Assembly (NCBI RefSeq): GCF_014203235.1
Contig: NZ_JACHIN010000001.1
Span: 1,116,001-1,180,000 of the forward strand
Direction: 5' to 3'
DNA length: 64,000 nt
Source of the DNA: Nonomuraea endophytica
Lineage (GTDB): Bacteria > Actinomycetota > Actinomycetes > Streptosporangiales > Streptosporangiaceae
Under the pieces are notes generated by a model, which worked only from the letters and a program-made list of their open reading frames with translations, was not told where the DNA came from and ran no database searches. How positions within the stretch are numbered: the stretch's first letter is position 1; every line of letters starts with the position of its first letter. Of this stretch, positions 16,423 through 25,469 are shown in pieces. The position numbers were made by a program, and so were the translations under genes.

Positions 16423-19400
16423 TTCTTGCTCCAGAGGTATTCGAACTGGGTGAAGGCCAACTGACGGTCGTAGTTGACGATGTTGTCCGCGACGTCGAGG
16501 ATCAGGCAGGTTTCGTTGCCGCCGTTCTTCGGCCCTCGAAGACCACGCCCGATCATCTGCTGGTAGATGTTCGGGCTGTACGTCGGGCGGGCCACGATGA
16601 CTACTTCGGTGGCCGGGGCGTCGAACCCTTGGGCAAGGACGCCGAAGTTGGTCAGAACCCTGATCTGCTTGCTTCGGAACTGCTCGATCAGGGATCGTCT
16701 GTTGGCATCCGGGGTTCCCGATTCGATGGCCGCCGAGCGGATGCCTCGACCGTTGAGTTTCGCCGCCAACGTCTTGGCGTGGTTCACGGAGATCGCAAAG
16801 AGCAGGACGGGACTGTCTTCCGGGAGCGCTTCGATTGCTTGAATGAGCATCTCATTGCGCGCATTGTTGAGCGCGAGCTTCGCCTCGACGGTTGAGGGTA
16901 GGCCTGCCCCCTCGAAGGTGCTGACCTGCTGCAGATCCTCTTCGGACAGAGTGAGCGTCATGCCCTTCAGCTGTCGGTGGTCCACTCGTGCGAGGACCTC
17001 CAGGTCCTGAAGTTCGGCGTACGGGTCACCCGTCTCGAAGAGACCATCATCAAGGCGGTTTCCGCCATAACGCTCCACCAGTCGGCGGGTCTCCGCCTCG
17101 TTGAACCCTCGGAACGGCGTAGCCGTCAGTCCGATCAACGGACGGCTGGTCTCGCGGAACGTCAACCCCATGGAAGTCAGGAGCCGGGTGTAGCGCGGCG
17201 TGATGGATGTGTGGGCTTCGTCGATGATGACCAGTGCCGGGTCACGCAGCCAGGTGTATGGCGGAGTGTCAAGACAGGACTCCAACTGGGCATCTGTGGC
17301 CACGACCAGTTGAGGGCCATCCTTGATGGGCGCCGCCTCCCGAGAGGCCCACAGCCGATTGATGGTCAGTTGCTCTTGCGGGCCGACCTTGGACCAGACG
17401 AACGCCCAGCTTTGGACTGCCTGCTCACAGAGCTCGTCGCTCTGCGCGATCCACAGGACCGGTCGCCCTTTGAGACCCCGCTCCTTGATCACCCGGATGA
17501 CCGCTTCGGCCGCGACACGGGTCTTGCCCGCGCCCGTGGGAAGGCAGAGCATCGCACGCGGCGCGTCGTACTTGGTCAGCAGTTCGACCGCCTTCTGCGC
17601 CAGCCGCTCCTGGTAGTCGTGGAGGCGTGGGAAGTCCCTCGGCCCACCGACCTTTTCCAGGGGAGCCACTGGTTCTGCCCTTGTACCCGCGTACTCGCCC
17701 GGGAAGCGAAGGTCGTTAACGACCTGCAGGGCCTTCGCCTCGCCGCGGAAGCTCGCGGCCAGTTGGGGGAAGGCGGCCTCGATGTCCTTGCGGTACTCCC
17801 GCAACACATCCGTCAGGTACGCGTTGTGGGCCAACTCGGCGATGCGACGCTCGTTCGCGGGAGTGTTCCTCTCGGCCTCGTCGCTCTCCAACAGCCCCTC
17901 GGGCAGCCGCTGCTTCAAGGCCTCGGCGCCCACCAACAGCAGAAGCTTGTCGGCAATGCTTTCGGCGACTCTGACCTCCCGAATGCGCTCGTTGTTTCGC
18001 TCGGCCACGCGCCGGTCGAGCACTCCCTGACAGGTCACCGAACCGAGCGCGAGCTTCAACACACGGTCGATCGCGTTGAGGACCGTGAGGTCATCCGCAG
18101 GAGTACGAATGAGCACCCTTCGCTCACCTGACACCACCGCTGCCGGCATCGAGCGGGTTCGCCTGCCGTTCGGCGTCCGGATGATCTCCTCCAGTTCGTC
18201 ACATCGAACCGTGGACCATCCATCCAACTGGGCACCTCGCAATATCTTCAGATACGGGAACTCCTCCAGGATGACGATGGGGTCGGACTCACCTGCGGAC
18301 CTGATGTCCTTCTGGATCGCATCGGCGGGGGCCAACATCCCCCAGCCCTCGCGCATCGCTTTGGCCAGGGAGTCGGTCGGCACCAGGAGTGCGGGCACCC
18401 GTTCCCGGATCAGGGAGTCGTACTCGGAACGCACCGCAGTCACCGCGATGTCCTTGTCTTCGACATCGATGCGCCATTCATCACCCACCCGACACCGGGT
18501 CATGGCACCCTCGGGAAAGTCGACGCCGACGTCGAACATCAGGTCATAGACCTTGCCGGGGAAAGCGTCATCGGTGGAAGCAGAGGCTTCCCCCACCAGT
18601 TCGGCCCAGGTCGACTCCCTCAAGTCCTCCAACCGGTACGGCAGGCCCAGCATCGCGGCCACCCCGGTCGACACATCGGCGATGGGCAGGACGTCCCGGT
18701 GAGCGCCCAGCTCGGGGGAAACGCTGTCGACCACCCTTCGCAGTCCGCGCGAGGTGTGAACATAGCCATACTTGCGCGTCAGCCACCGCAATGGCGACGC
18801 AACCTGCCGCCGGCTCGCCAGGCCCTTGTTGACCGCCTGCATGGTCCAGGTGGGCACGGCCGACCCGGCGGGGATCGCCTTGAGGAATGCCGCCCGCCCC
18901 TCCGGAGACAGCACAGTGAACAGGTGCAGATGTCCGGGAAGGCGGGTCCCCTCGAAGTGCATCTTGGCCAGCGTGGGGCGGGCCTCTTTGGCCGGGAGCT
19001 GGGCGACATACTGCTCCCAGCACACGTTCCGGTACTCCTCGAACCAACCGTCCCCCTCCGGCGGCACGTTGGCGGCGGGCACATCCTGGAGACCGAGCTC
19101 GGCGAGAATCGGCCGCTCATCCTGGTGGAAGTTCATATCCACGGTGACCATCGAATCCCGTGCCCCGTCGGCAGGGACGATCCGTCCGGGCAGAAAGCAG
19201 TCCCGAATGTGCCGGAAGCCCCCGGGCAGGGTTTTGACCTTGATTTCCCTACCGATATTGATGTCGCGGCTTTCGAAGGCAGCGCGGACCCCATTGAGCC
19301 CGGCCAACCTGGCCAGATCCCAAAAGGCCGTCCAGTCCCGCTCGTTGTAGCCGGCGAACCCGCGTTCCACCACCGACGCGAACCGACCCACATGGTGAGC

Positions 19401-21113
19401 TTCGTGGATGCCGAGAGAGTCCAGCGCCCGGATGACGGGCTCCCGCTCTGTATAGACCCGCTCATCGACATAGATCGTGTTGTCCGCGAGTCCGTCGGCA
19501 GTGGAACGCCGAAACACCGAGTTCGAGGGCGCAACCAGGCCAAGGCTTTCGGTGAGCACGATTTTGGCCCTCAACGCATCATCCACGAGTGGATGACTCA
19601 ATCGCTTCATGTCGGCCACGATCAAGATCGCCCGCGCGGATGCCTCCGGAGAGCCATCGGAAACCAGGGCCTCGAGCCATTCCTTCGCCGTCGCCGCCTC
19701 AATCCCGCGGGCGTGCCCCAGGATCAGGTTCACACCGTCCCGGCGGTGCTTGGCCTTGTCGACGGAATGGTGAAGCCAGTTGGACGGCCGGCCAGGGTAG
19801 TCCCGCCACAGCTGGAGCCACTCCGGACGGAACTCGGCCGGGTGAACCCGGACCATCTCCGGGGTGCCGAACTCTCCGTCCTGGTTCGGAAGTGTGGGGT
19901 GGACACCAGCCAACTTCCAGATCTTGGCGACAAGATCCGTGGCCGCCCACTGGGGCTCCTCACGACCTCGTGCCGGAGCAAAGTCCAGGAACGCGCAGGG
20001 CTCCGCCGGAGTGGCCAACAGAGGGAAGGAGGAGACGACCAACTCCGCTGCCTCTGAGATCAACTCCTCATTGAACGCGTTGCTGGCGTAGAGGTTCTGC
20101 CGGTCCTCGCTCGTCTTCCAGGGCGCGTTGATGATGCCGCGCAAGGTGGTGGTGTAGTTGGTCGGGAAGTAGGCCCAAAACTGCCCTCGCCCCCCAACAC
20201 GCCGCTGATCCTCGGGCACGGCCCAAGCAAGATCTATTTCGGGACGGTTGTGGAGTTCGCCCGCATTGGTCAACGCCATGGATGATGGGCGGTAGATCCG
20301 GGTGAAGACGCGCCAGTTCTCGTTCTCCTCCACCTCGTGCTCACCGACCGTCAGCACCTTCCGAAGCTTGCGACGGCTACCGTCGACCTGCTGGACGACA
20401 CGCCGCCTGGCCACCTGATCGGACAGCCGCTTCTCCAAGGTGACCGTGCCCACGTGGGGAGAGAACAGCGAGAACTCGGCGGGGAACGCGTCGATGTCCT
20501 TGGCGAGTCTCTTGACCATGCCGGGCTTTAGCGGAAGCCGTACCACCGTGGTGGCCCAGATCAGCAGTTCCTTGAGTACGGGGTCGGCAGCTGCTTGTCT
20601 GTCACGGTCCAAAGGACGAGCCATCCGCAGGACGGGCATATCCATCGCCGCCGCGTCGGGTTGAGCCCTCCTGATCTCCTGCTCCGCCCAGTCCCGGTCA
20701 AATCCAAAGCTCTGGTCATCCTCTCGACCGAAAAACTCGGGAACGTCCGAGACGCTGAGGACAGACTTCACGCCGACACCGAAGCGGCCGATCTGACCAC
20801 CACGCTTACGTGAAACGCCCATACGAAGGATTGTGTCCGCGCCCTCGGGGGTCATGGCGCTTCCCTGGTTGGCACAATAGAGGTGAGTACCGGTGAGGAC
20901 GACCGCGATCTCACCTTCCGGCTCGTTACGCAGTTCGTCCGCGCCGTTCTGAACAAGCTCATAGATCTGGCGGTCGCCGTACCCGCCCTCGGAAATTCGA
21001 CGCTCGCCGTTGGCATGCTCCTGAACAAGACCGGCGTCGACCCTGTAGGTCTCGAGTACGCGGGCGGTCTGCTGGAGGACGACTTCGAGGACGCTTGGCT
21101 CTTCGCTGCTCAT
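16419..21113 (-). CDS. Giant GHKL (sacsin/MORC-like) ATPase fused to ResIII-type helicase
   Basis: A 1564-residue protein and the first gene of the minus-strand operon. The N-terminal 400 residues form a GHKL ATPase of the sacsin/MORC type: N-box GDRQIYELVQNGADEL near residue 52, a G1-like LYCANQGSAMT, and G2 GRFGVGVKSV near residue 107. A region of about 700 residues without a recognised family follows. The C-terminal third is a superfamily 2 helicase: LPTGAGKTRVAAE near 1190, DEAH in VIIDEAHTS near 1296, GLTATPF, and QMIGRGLRGPKNGG near 1524. Such N-terminal GHKL domains usually dimerise upon ATP binding and may clamp DNA, while the helicase would translocate. MORC-type ATPases are known partners of prokaryotic restriction systems. 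The stop overlaps the UvrD start as ATGA. The start at 21113 has no strong ribosome-binding site. Confidence 0.88.
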   Translation of the reverse strand: MSSEEPSVLEVVLQQTARVLETYRVDAGLVQEHANGERRISEGGYGDRQIYELVQNGADELRNEPEGEIAVVLTGTHLYCANQGSAMTPEGADTILRMGVSRKRGGQIGRFGVGVKSVLSVSDVPEFFGREDDQSFGFDRDWAEQEIRRAQPDAAAMDMPVLRMARPLDRDRQAAADPVLKELLIWATTVVRLPLKPGMVKRLAKDIDAFPAEFSLFSPHVGTVTLEKRLSDQVARRRVVQQVDGSRRKLRKVLTVGEHEVEENENWRVFTRIYRPSSMALTNAGELHNRPEIDLAWAVPEDQRRVGGRGQFWAYFPTNYTTTLRGIINAPWKTSEDRQNLYASNAFNEELISEAAELVVSSFPLLATPAEPCAFLDFAPARGREEPQWAATDLVAKIWKLAGVHPTLPNQDGEFGTPEMVRVHPAEFRPEWLQLWRDYPGRPSNWLHHSVDKAKHRRDGVNLILGHARGIEAATAKEWLEALVSDGSPEASARAILIVADMKRLSHPLVDDALRAKIVLTESLGLVAPSNSVFRRSTADGLADNTIYVDERVYTEREPVIRALDSLGIHEAHHVGRFASVVERGFAGYNERDWTAFWDLARLAGLNGVRAAFESRDINIGREIKVKTLPGGFRHIRDCFLPGRIVPADGARDSMVTVDMNFHQDERPILAELGLQDVPAANVPPEGDGWFEEYRNVCWEQYVAQLPAKEARPTLAKMHFEGTRLPGHLHLFTVLSPEGRAAFLKAIPAGSAVPTWTMQAVNKGLASRRQVASPLRWLTRKYGYVHTSRGLRRVVDSVSPELGAHRDVLPIADVSTGVAAMLGLPYRLEDLRESTWAELVGEASASTDDAFPGKVYDLMFDVGVDFPEGAMTRCRVGDEWRIDVEDKDIAVTAVRSEYDSLIRERVPALLVPTDSLAKAMREGWGMLAPADAIQKDIRSAGESDPIVILEEFPYLKILRGAQLDGWSTVRCDELEEIIRTPNGRRTRSMPAAVVSGERRVLIRTPADDLTVLNAIDRVLKLALGSVTCQGVLDRRVAERNNERIREVRVAESIADKLLLLVGAEALKQRLPEGLLESDEAERNTPANERRIAELAHNAYLTDVLREYRKDIEAAFPQLAASFRGEAKALQVVNDLRFPGEYAGTRAEPVAPLEKVGGPRDFPRLHDYQERLAQKAVELLTKYDAPRAMLCLPTGAGKTRVAAEAVIRVIKERGLKGRPVLWIAQSDELCEQAVQSWAFVWSKVGPQEQLTINRLWASREAAPIKDGPQLVVATDAQLESCLDTPPYTWLRDPALVIIDEAHTSITPRYTRLLTSMGLTFRETSRPLIGLTATPFRGFNEAETRRLVERYGGNRLDDGLFETGDPYAELQDLEVLARVDHRQLKGMTLTLSEEDLQQVSTFEGAGLPSTVEAKLALNNARNEMLIQAIEALPEDSPVLLFAISVNHAKTLAAKLNGRGIRSAAIESGTPDANRRSLIEQFRSKQIRVLTNFGVLAQGFDAPATEVVIVARPTYSPNIYQQMIGRGLRGPKNGGNETCLILDVADNIVNYDRQLAFTQFEYLWSKK

Positions 21114-21198
21114 GGCAGTCAGCTCCCGGTGATCGAAAATGACCGTGAGGGGATGGAGCTAGGACAAGAAGGCCATTCGCGCACGCCAATGAGAGCAC

Positions 21199-21220
21199 GG
21201 ATGACGTATTACTGTCATCC
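21199..21220. promoter_or_regulatory. Inverted repeat, candidate operator for the helicase operon
   Basis: GGATGAC (21199-21205) and GTCATCC (21214-21220) form perfect 7-bp arms separated by 8 bp, about 90 bp upstream of the giant gene start. This is inferred as a regulator site from symmetry and position only. Confidence 0.4.
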
Positions 21221-21477
21221 CGGTTTAGGCATGACAAAATACAGCTTTATACCTACCAAGCAGACACGGGACGATTGGGTGCTTTTGGACACAAATCGCC
21301 CTTTGAGCAGAGTCTCGATACCGACTCTCCCTTGGAGAGAAGAATAGGCTGCCATAGCTACTCCCTGACCCACAAGAAGTAAGAATCCCCAACTTTTGCC
21401 TACAACTCGGGTGTCCCATCGCCCGCAAGTATCAAAGGCGTCCCATGCGAAGCCGAAGGTACCCGCTCATATAGAAG

Positions 21478-21501
21478 TTGACACCAAGGGACTGATGTCA
21501 A
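21478..21501. promoter_or_regulatory. Inverted repeat, candidate operator for the HTH-GHKL operon
   Basis: Arms TTGACACCA (21478-21486) and TGATGTCAA (21493-21501) match at 8 of 9 positions around a 6-bp spacer. The site lies 20-80 bp upstream of the HTH-GHKL gene, and the left arm also forms a TTGACA -35-like hexamer. The protein's own XRE-type HTH makes autoregulation plausible (inference). Confidence 0.45.
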
Positions 21502-21561
21502 TCGCTGTTAAGCGGTACCGTGTGGCGTCAAACGAAGCACGTCTCACCTGGGGACTCCGCG

Positions 21562-23652
21562 ATGACGCAGGATGACAGCTCACGGGACGCCGAGGCGTTC
21601 GGCGCCTGGTTGGGGAGACAGCTCAGGCGCAAGAGCATGAGCCAGTCCGACTTGGCCTCAGCCCTCGACGTCACCCGAGCCGCCGTCTCGGCGTGGATCA
21701 CGGGCCGAGCCATGCCCAGGGTCGAAAAGATCCATCAGATCGAGGAGATTCTCGACCTGGCCGCCGGCGCCTCGGTCACCCGGGATGAGACACCCGAGTC
21801 CAGCGGTTACGTCTCCTGGCACCATCGCCTCGCCCATTCCGATGGCGGCCGGGAACTCGGCAACGCCGCGGCCTTCGCCTTCGACGCTTCCCTCGCCATA
21901 ACCGCCAGAGAGGCGACCCAGAACAGCCTGGACGAACGATGGGACCGTACCAGGCCGGTTCGAGTCCGCTTCACCCTGCACGAGATCTCCGGCGAACGGC
22001 TCCGCCGGCTCCAGGAAGCCATCCTTTGGGACGACCTGGCCCCCCACATCGAGGCGGCCGGTGACGCCAAGCACAAGGTCGGCCGTACTCTCGCCGATGG
22101 CCTCCACGAACTCCGCGAGACCGGCGAGCTCCTCCTGTTACGCATCGACGACTTCAACGCCAATGGTCTGACCGGACCCGAGTACGACGACGGCCGGTTT
22201 GCCGCCGTCGTCCGCAGGCAGCTCGAAAGCCGCAAGTCCGACGCGGCAGCCGGTGGTTCCTTCGGTCTCGGCAAGGCGACCATCTGGGGAGCCAGCCGAT
22301 TCGGCCTGGTCATCGTCAACAGCACTCTCTCCGAACCTTTCGAAGGTCTGCGAGATCGCCGCGTGATCGGCCGGATTGATCTGCCATGGCACGAGCTCAA
22401 CGGCATCCAGTACGCCGGACCTGCCTGGCTGGGAAACCGAGACCCACTTCGCGAACCCGCCGCCAGATCGTGGTGGGCGGGCGAACGAACCATCGAGGAG
22501 CTTCACCTCCAACGACAGAGCTCCGACCCTGGCACCAGCTTCCTCATCGTCGGCGCGCACGACCCGGCGGGCGAGGCGACGACCCTGGAGGAGATGCACC
22601 GGGTCCTGGTACACGGACTCGCCTCCGGATTCTGGGCCTCGATGGTCTCCGGGCGCGGGCGGGCACCCATGCTCGAAGCTTCCGTCAGGGCGCTGCGAAA
22701 TGACCAGGAAGTGGTCGCCGAGGAACGCGTGGACCCCCACGCATACGAGCCGGCGCGAGCGCGAGCCGTTCGGGCTTTCCTTGATCGAACCACTGTGCCC
22801 CGACTCAGCAGATCCGACGATGTCGTCGAGCTGTCAGTTCCTTTGACCGTGCTCCCGCTCAAGACCGAAATCCATGGTCAACCCGTTGAACATCGCGCAG
22901 TGCTGTTGGTTACACCTGCGGCTGAGAGTGACGAGAAGGCGAACCGGCTGATCGGCATGCGGGGCAACAGGATGACCGTCCTGGATCGCCCGGTGACCGG
23001 TATCGCAATCGGTTCACCAGAGTTCCAGGCGGTGCTGCTCGCAGGCACAGCCGCCGGCTCCGAGGTGGGTGCCGATGAAGCGGCCGAGTCCTTCCTCCGT
23101 GCCGCCGAGCCACCCGAGCACAACGACTGGAAGCCGACTGAGGACTTGACCTCGACCTATGCGCGTGGCGCCACCACGAGGTTGAAGGAGTTCCGCAAGA
23201 CAATCCTCGCCACGATCCGGATGGCGGTGAAGCCCGTCGACCCGGTTGAGTCGAACGGCGCTCCGACTGCGCTGCGTGACCTGACCAGCCTCGGCCTCGC
23301 CCCGGTTCCCCGGAGCAAGGGCTACCCAACAGTCAGGAGCGCCACAGGCGGGGTCGACGAGAGCGGCGCCTGGCGAGTCAGGGTCGAGGTGAAGCTGCCG
23401 GAACGGGACGATCCGTGGGTGCTTCGTCCGCTGTTACGCTTCGTCACGCGTTCGGGACCCAAACCCGAAGCTCGTTGGGCATCGCTCTCGGCTGAGACGA
23501 ACTGCGAGATCAGCGGCGACATCCTGGTCTGCTCGGCGAAGGAACGCAACGCCATCTTCACCGGGGTCAGTGATGTGGCCAGCCATCCCACCGCCGGCCG
23601 AATGCTGATCGTCGAGGTGGACCTGGTCCAGGCCAAGGACGTCGGCCGATGA
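21562..23652 (+). CDS. XRE-type HTH fused to GHKL ATPase
   Basis: A 696-residue protein starting MTQDDSSRDAEAFGAWLGRQ; a GTG at 21520 is an alternative in-frame start. Residues 14-65 are a Cro/C1-type helix-turn-helix (SQSDLASALDVTRAAVSAWI). Residues about 100-300 carry GHKL motifs: N-box REATQNSLDE (Glu117, Asn121), G1 IDDFNANGLTG (Asp196-Gly202), and G2 GGSFGLGK (231-238). The middle contains GTSFLIVGAHDP. The last 120 residues are beta-rich and unrecognised. It is probably a DNA-binding, ATP-gated component, and possibly also a repressor of its own operon. Stand-alone MORC-like GHKL ATPases occur in prokaryotic restriction operons with C5-methyltransferases and Vsr, as here. Its stop overlaps the next gene as ATGA. 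Confidence 0.85.
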   Translation: MTQDDSSRDAEAFGAWLGRQLRRKSMSQSDLASALDVTRAAVSAWITGRAMPRVEKIHQIEEILDLAAGASVTRDETPESSGYVSWHHRLAHSDGGRELGNAAAFAFDASLAITAREATQNSLDERWDRTRPVRVRFTLHEISGERLRRLQEAILWDDLAPHIEAAGDAKHKVGRTLADGLHELRETGELLLLRIDDFNANGLTGPEYDDGRFAAVVRRQLESRKSDAAAGGSFGLGKATIWGASRFGLVIVNSTLSEPFEGLRDRRVIGRIDLPWHELNGIQYAGPAWLGNRDPLREPAARSWWAGERTIEELHLQRQSSDPGTSFLIVGAHDPAGEATTLEEMHRVLVHGLASGFWASMVSGRGRAPMLEASVRALRNDQEVVAEERVDPHAYEPARARAVRAFLDRTTVPRLSRSDDVVELSVPLTVLPLKTEIHGQPVEHRAVLLVTPAAESDEKANRLIGMRGNRMTVLDRPVTGIAIGSPEFQAVLLAGTAAGSEVGADEAAESFLRAAEPPEHNDWKPTEDLTSTYARGATTRLKEFRKTILATIRMAVKPVDPVESNGAPTALRDLTSLGLAPVPRSKGYPTVRSATGGVDESGAWRVRVEVKLPERDDPWVLRPLLRFVTRSGPKPEARWASLSAETNCEISGDILVCSAKERNAIFTGVSDVASHPTAGRMLIVEVDLVQAKDVGR

Positions 23653-24581
23653 AGCAGATCATGCCCTATCCGGTGCTGGCCGGAGCGGTCATAATGACCG
23701 TCCGCGAAGTGCGGCTCGACGACGTGGCTCTGCCGTATGGCGTGATCTCGGAACAAGACCATTCCGTCGGACTTCATGCACACGACGGCGAGAACTGGTC
23801 TGCCATCCGGCTTGGGCTGCAGGTCGTCGCTCCGCGGCATGAGTTGGACGCCAATCCCTGGTACAGCGTGGCGTTCCTTGGCATCGCCTCGGAGCGAGCC
23901 ACCAACACCCAAACGGCGGTCAAGTTCATGATGGGCCAGCCGGGCGAGTGGTCCGGCGAGATCGAACTTCACCATGACAACCACCGTGGTCGCGTACAAC
24001 TCTCCGGACAACTCGTGGCGACGGTGGACGACATCCCCGGCCGCGTGATCGCTACCGTTGAACGGCCCTGGACAGTCGATCTTCGCACTCGTGCCGCGAC
24101 TCGGGAGGACTCCATCGAGACCCGATGGACCAACTTCGCCGACGATCCGGAGCTGGCGTGGTGTCGCAACGACCCCTGGACGGTCACCACCACGGATCAC
24201 GTGGCGACCCTGTACTTGAACAGCGGCTTTGACGGCTTGCGTGCCGTACTGGAAAGCACCAAGGCTGTGGATCGTCCCACGCGCGATGTGCTGGCCTCCC
24301 AGATAGCCGCGGGCATGTGGACGGCCTTGTTCAGCGAAGCAGCCCAACATGTGGATGGCACCGAATTGCCGAATGGATGGCGTGGACTTGTGCTCCGGCG
24401 CATGCTTCCCGACCTTTTCCCCCATCATTCTCAGGAGGACGCGCTCAGGGAGATCCTCAACCGAGGAGTGGGCGGCATCCAGCCCCGGGTTCAGCACGCC
24501 GCTGCCAAGCAGGCGCGGTTGCCGCGCAGCCTGGGTGGATTGATTCGATCGCTGCAGAAGGCCGGACGGGAGGAAGAATGA
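23649..24581 (+). CDS. Unrecognised defence-operon protein
   Basis: A 310-residue soluble protein that I cannot assign. It has no signal peptide, membrane segment or clear nuclease signature. The N-terminal half looks beta-rich (VREVRLDDVALPYGVI, IRLGLQVVAPRHEL, GRVQLSGQLVATVDD). The C-terminal half looks helical (DVLASQIAAGMWTALF, LRRMLPDLFPHHSQEDALRE) and ends in a basic tail. It is coupled by ATGA overlaps both to the upstream HTH-GHKL gene and to the downstream DUF6339-like gene. That strict coupling suggests a stoichiometric subunit or adaptor of the GHKL/methyltransferase module (inference). Confidence 0.8.
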   Translation: MKQIMPYPVLAGAVIMTVREVRLDDVALPYGVISEQDHSVGLHAHDGENWSAIRLGLQVVAPRHELDANPWYSVAFLGIASERATNTQTAVKFMMGQPGEWSGEIELHHDNHRGRVQLSGQLVATVDDIPGRVIATVERPWTVDLRTRAATREDSIETRWTNFADDPELAWCRNDPWTVTTTDHVATLYLNSGFDGLRAVLESTKAVDRPTRDVLASQIAAGMWTALFSEAAQHVDGTELPNGWRGLVLRRMLPDLFPHHSQEDALREILNRGVGGIQPRVQHAAAKQARLPRSLGGLIRSLQKAGREEE

Positions 24582-25420
24582 GCACGAAGCTGGGACTGCT
24601 GCCGGATGAGTCCGCAGCAGCATTTTTGACCTCCGGCGTACTGGAGAACAGCGAACCGTTGCCGTTTTCCGCGATTGACCGAGCTGCTGAGCCTGCGCGC
24701 TGGGACGCGGAGCCGATCCGGCAGCTCGTGAACGAAGCCATGAAGCGCTTCACCCCAGCCGAACGAACCTCTGCCGACGCCTGGGTTGCTCCCGTGCTCC
24801 ACTCGACATTGCGGCTGACCCGCCGAGAGGCAGCGGACTCCCGGATTTGGAACTATTTGGCAGTACGGCTCGCCCATGATTATGTCTACTGGCGACACTT
24901 GAGCCGCGGGAATCCGCCGACTGTGTCGCGAGTCAGATTCTCCGGCCCATTCCATTCGCAGGCATTCGCTCGACTGTGGTGGGCGGCCGAACTTTTCCGC
25001 GACGGATCGGATTACCTACCGGTCGTCGTGGCCTGCGGTAATCAGGACATACTCAACACGGTTCTGCGCTTGGACGTGATTCTCCATCGGCCAACCGCAC
25101 AGGCGATTGTCCGATTGCTGCACACCGGCATAGTTCGGACCGGCCGCCAGGTCAATGCGCTTGCCCGGGCCGCGAACACCGCAGGAAGCACGCTCTCGTA
25201 TGAGGCACTGGCTCCGGACAACTTTCGAGATCCGGACGCCTATCGGGACTGGATCGAGGACATGGACAACGATTTGGTCTCCTACGATTCCTTGCCGATC
25301 GGCCCGTCTGACGGCACGACCCGTGCAACGTCGGTGGTCGCCCTGACCACGCTCTTCAGGCAGATCTATGCCGAGAGCCCGGGTGCCGGAGAAGATACAG
25401 ACATAGTTCCGAGCATGTGA
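24578..25420 (+). CDS. DUF6339-like protein
   Basis: A 280-residue soluble, largely helical protein from the ATG at 24578, which overlaps the upstream stop as ATGA. Characteristic segments include RIWNYLAVRLAHDYVYWRH, FHSQAFARLWWAAELFRDGS and NDLVSYDSLPIG. I recall DUF6339 proteins with similar RLWWAAE segments encoded beside C5-methyltransferases in actinobacterial restriction loci. The assignment is from memory, not from a search. No catalytic motif is apparent. It sits between the unknown protein and the two methyltransferase genes, so it is probably a structural or DNA-recognition subunit. Confidence 0.65.
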   Translation: MSTKLGLLPDESAAAFLTSGVLENSEPLPFSAIDRAAEPARWDAEPIRQLVNEAMKRFTPAERTSADAWVAPVLHSTLRLTRREAADSRIWNYLAVRLAHDYVYWRHLSRGNPPTVSRVRFSGPFHSQAFARLWWAAELFRDGSDYLPVVVACGNQDILNTVLRLDVILHRPTAQAIVRLLHTGIVRTGRQVNALARAANTAGSTLSYEALAPDNFRDPDAYRDWIEDMDNDLVSYDSLPIGPSDGTTRATSVVALTTLFRQIYAESPGAGEDTDIVPSM

Positions 25421-25469
25421 TTCGCCAGGAGATCGCACATTCTCGGCGAATCCGGACTGGGGGTAGCGC

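Larger units (their letters stand above)
21114..21561. promoter_or_regulatory. Divergent control region of the two defence operons
   Basis: A 448-bp non-coding, AT-richer region between the minus-strand helicase operon and the plus-strand GHKL/methyltransferase operon. It contains two separate inverted repeats (21199-21220 and 21478-21501). No consensus sigma-70 promoter is convincing on either strand. Frames open here on both strands (for example 20883-21347 plus) look like chance extensions. Confidence 0.6.
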
